Below are positions 6,208 through 7,071 of a DNA stretch of 7,071 nt, piece by piece. The notes beneath the pieces are model-generated. The model searched no databases, was not told the DNA's origin, and saw nothing but the letters and a program-made list of their open reading frames with translations. The stretch comes from JAAZLS01 sp964585925 (lineage in GTDB: Bacteria > Bacillota > Dethiobacteria > DTU022). Numbering within the stretch: position 1 is the first letter of the stretch; every line of letters starts with the position of its first letter. The stretch lies in the NCBI GenBank assembly GCA_964585925.1, contig CAZPFS010000046.1, positions 1-7,071 on the forward strand, given 5' to 3'. The position numbers and the translations under genes were made by a program.

Positions 6208-6256
6208 AGGGTGCGCTGCAGGTAGACACCTAAAACTCTTCCAGGCAGCGCACCCT
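6208..6256. repeat. Perfect 12-bp inverted repeat with GCACCCT cores
   Basis: AGGGTGCGCTGC (6208-6219) is perfectly inverted as GCAGCGCACCCT (6245-6256), with a 25-base loop that itself holds AGGT/ACCT. Neither strand has a T-run after it, so it is not a terminator. It sits about 40 bases before the glucosidase start on the minus strand and could be a leader hairpin or operator. Related GCACCCTT copies follow at 6269-6276 and, more loosely, around 6289-6295, and another hairpin of the same core lies at 6860-6882. Confidence 0.55.
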
Positions 6257-6280
6257 TACCCGTAGCGTGCACCCTTAGCA

Positions 6281-6361
6281 CTAACAGGGCACCTTTCGCT
6301 CTTTACTGATCAGCAAGGTCACCGACAGGATGGCTACTGCAATCCCCAACTGGATGAAAAT
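6281..6361 (-). pseudogene. C-terminal remnant of an ABC transporter permease
   Basis: On the minus strand, from 6361 to a TAG at 6281-6283, a frame offset from that of the ATPase encodes 26 residues. They start IFIQLGIAVAILSVTLLISK and end in a basic KERKV tail. This is one hydrophobic helix followed by positive residues, the usual end of an ABC-2 type permease. There is no start codon and no upstream permease sequence; it follows directly on the Walker B motif of the ATPase pseudogene. I infer that a deletion removed the end of the ATPase gene and nearly all of the permease gene, leaving this tail. Confidence 0.6.
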
Positions 6362-6752
6362 GCGTCGGTTCGTCAAAGAAAAAAAGTTCCGGTTTGTGCG
6401 CTATGCCGCAGGCGATATTAACCGGCGCAGGGCCGGGCACGGATATAGAGGCGCAGAAGTAGTCAATGTTTTCCTCCACTCGCAGCTCATTGAAAACAGC
6501 CACGTTCTGCATATCAATGCCGATGTTCTGCTTAATGTCGTAGGCCCCCGGCGCCATCGGTTTCCCAAACAATTTAATTTCGCCCTGATCGTACTTCAAC
6601 AGGGCTAACATACAATTTATAGCGGTGGTCTTCCCCGAGCCGTTCGGTCCGAGCAGGCCCACAATCCCCCCTTTTCCAACCTCGAGTTTGAAATGATTCA
6701 GTGCCGGCAAGTTCCTGTAGCGTTTGACCAGGTTATGCACGCTGATCAGCAT
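6303..6752 (-). pseudogene. Decayed ABC transporter ATP-binding protein
   Basis: A 149-codon frame starts at ATG (6750-6752) with a strong AAGGAGGGG site at 6758-6766. The first 100 residues are normal ABC ATPase: Walker A GLLGPNGSGKTT (32-43), Q-loop Gln82 (MQNVAVFNELRVEENIDYFC). Then decay is visible. After TGC at 6453-6455 one base seems lost, since restoring it gives GLYIR as in relatives. The region that should hold about 40 residues including the LSGGQ signature is missing. CTGCGCCGGTT (6430-6420) reads LRRL only in another frame, again one base short, before NIACGIAHKPELFFFDEPT (112-130, Walker B). After DEPT the frame leaves the family (HFHPVGDC...) at a junction with a permease tail near 6361-6363. 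With no signature motif, D-loop or H-loop, it cannot work as an ATPase. It was probably the ATPase of an ABC-2 type exporter. Confidence 0.85.
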
Positions 6753-6783
6753 GATCGCCCCTCCTTGTACCTCTACTGTTTTA

Positions 6784-6813
6784 ATTTTACCCGCACCAAC
6801 CGCTCATCCGCAA
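6784..6813 (-). promoter_or_regulatory. Candidate promoter of the broken ABC gene
   Basis: On the minus strand TTGCGG (6813-6808) and TAAAAT (6789-6784) are spaced 18 bases apart, about 25-30 bases before the ribosome binding site AAGGAGGGG of the ABC ATPase remnant. It may still drive transcription through the pseudogene into the glucosidase gene, which has no obvious promoter of its own. Confidence 0.4.
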
Positions 6814-6859
6814 GTGCCGGCGATCAGTTTTTATAGTAACAATTATCATCAAAATGTCG

Positions 6860-6882
6860 CGCACCCTGAAGGGAAGGGTGCG
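6860..6882. repeat. Hairpin with GCACCCT core
   Basis: CGCACCCT (6860-6867) pairs with AGGGTGCG (6875-6882) around a 7-base loop GAAGGGA. No T-run follows on either strand. The core is the same as in the inverted repeat at 6208-6256, so it is probably one copy of a dispersed repeat. The rest of 6753-7071 holds no recognisable gene, only the promoters and repeats listed separately. Confidence 0.5.
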
Positions 6883-6949
6883 GTATCGATCTGCCAATCT
6901 ATATCTTCCGGATATGCGGGGATAAATAGTAGCGCGTCCTTGGTGCACT

Positions 6950-6974
6950 ATAAGATAAAAACAATAAGATAAAA
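6950..6974. repeat. Direct repeat ATAAGATAAAA upstream of a strong promoter
   Basis: ATAAGATAAAA occurs at 6950-6960 and 6964-6974, with a 3-base spacer (period 14). It ends 14 bases before the TTGACA of the rightward promoter, a place where activators or repressors bind. The repeat is AT-rich, so chance is a real possibility. Confidence 0.4.
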
Positions 6975-6988
6975 GCAGTAAAAAAAAG

Positions 6989-7017
6989 TTGACACCATTT
7001 CCCGGTTATGCTACTCT
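6989..7017 (+). promoter_or_regulatory. Strong rightward promoter for a gene beyond the window
   Basis: A perfect -35 TTGACA (6989-6994) and TACTCT (7012-7017) are 17 bases apart, with a TG at 7009-7010 making an extended -10. A second TTGACA at 7025-7030 has no -10 at the right distance. Downstream, AGAGG (7046-7050) precedes ATG at 7053, which stops after three codons (MNP), and TTG at 7061, which stays open to the window end. The TTG is the more likely start of the next gene, but only 11 bases of it are visible. Confidence 0.6.
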
Positions 7018-7071
7018 CCCATGTTTGACAGTTGGGGAATATAGAAGAGGCGATGAACCCTTGAATTTCAA

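Noticed and set aside
6208..6256. Palindrome as intrinsic terminator of the ABC locus
   Set aside because: The stem is strong, but no T-run follows on the minus strand and the loop is 25 bases long.
7053..7064. ATG AAC CCT TGA as a selenoprotein start
   Set aside because: A Sec at codon 4 has no family support and the visible downstream sequence is too short to judge; a tiny cistron or a TTG start is simpler.

Overview
The window looks like chromosomal DNA of an anaerobic, spore-forming, Gram-positive bacterium of the Clostridia (Peptococcaceae/Desulfotomaculum/Moorella-like; inferred, not proven). The reasons are moderately high GC, strong AGGAGG-type ribosome binding sites, TTG starts, a CwlD-type spore cortex amidase, a VanY-type D,D-carboxypeptidase, HtpX and DedA membrane proteins, and a HesB/IscA-like gene read through an in-frame UGA, as in known selenoproteins of such organisms.

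Layout, left to right. 1-390 (+) is the C-terminal end of a saccharopine-dehydrogenase-family protein, closed by a clear intrinsic terminator. 580-1437 (+) is htpX, with its own extended -10 promoter and a structured leader. 1572-2168 (+) is a DedA-family membrane protein, preceded by a terminator-like hairpin that may be an attenuator. 2231-2545 (-) is a small gene that ordinary ORF calling splits: a 104-residue HesB/IscA-like protein with UGA at codon 35 where the family has its first conserved cysteine. A SECIS-like hairpin with a GGU loop lies just downstream of the UGA. This is the highlight of the window. 2727-3494 (+) is cwlD, which overlaps the convergent vanY-like gene (3483-4343, -) by 12 bases at the 3' ends. 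4495-6171 (-) is a GH13 alpha-glucosidase/oligo-1,6-glucosidase. 6281-6752 (-) is a decayed ABC exporter locus: an ATPase with frameshifts and a deleted signature motif, joined after Walker B to the last 26 residues of a permease. The decayed end is full of GCACCCT repeats. 6753-7071 holds the promoter of the broken ABC gene, another GCACCCT hairpin, a direct repeat, and a strong rightward promoter for a gene beyond the window.

The genes do not form one pathway. The common theme is cell envelope (HtpX membrane quality control, DedA lipid transport, two peptidoglycan-trimming enzymes), with a selenoprotein of Fe-S/iron type and a sugar hydrolase inserted as single-gene units. Most genes appear to have their own promoters, and the many strand switches argue against a long operon.
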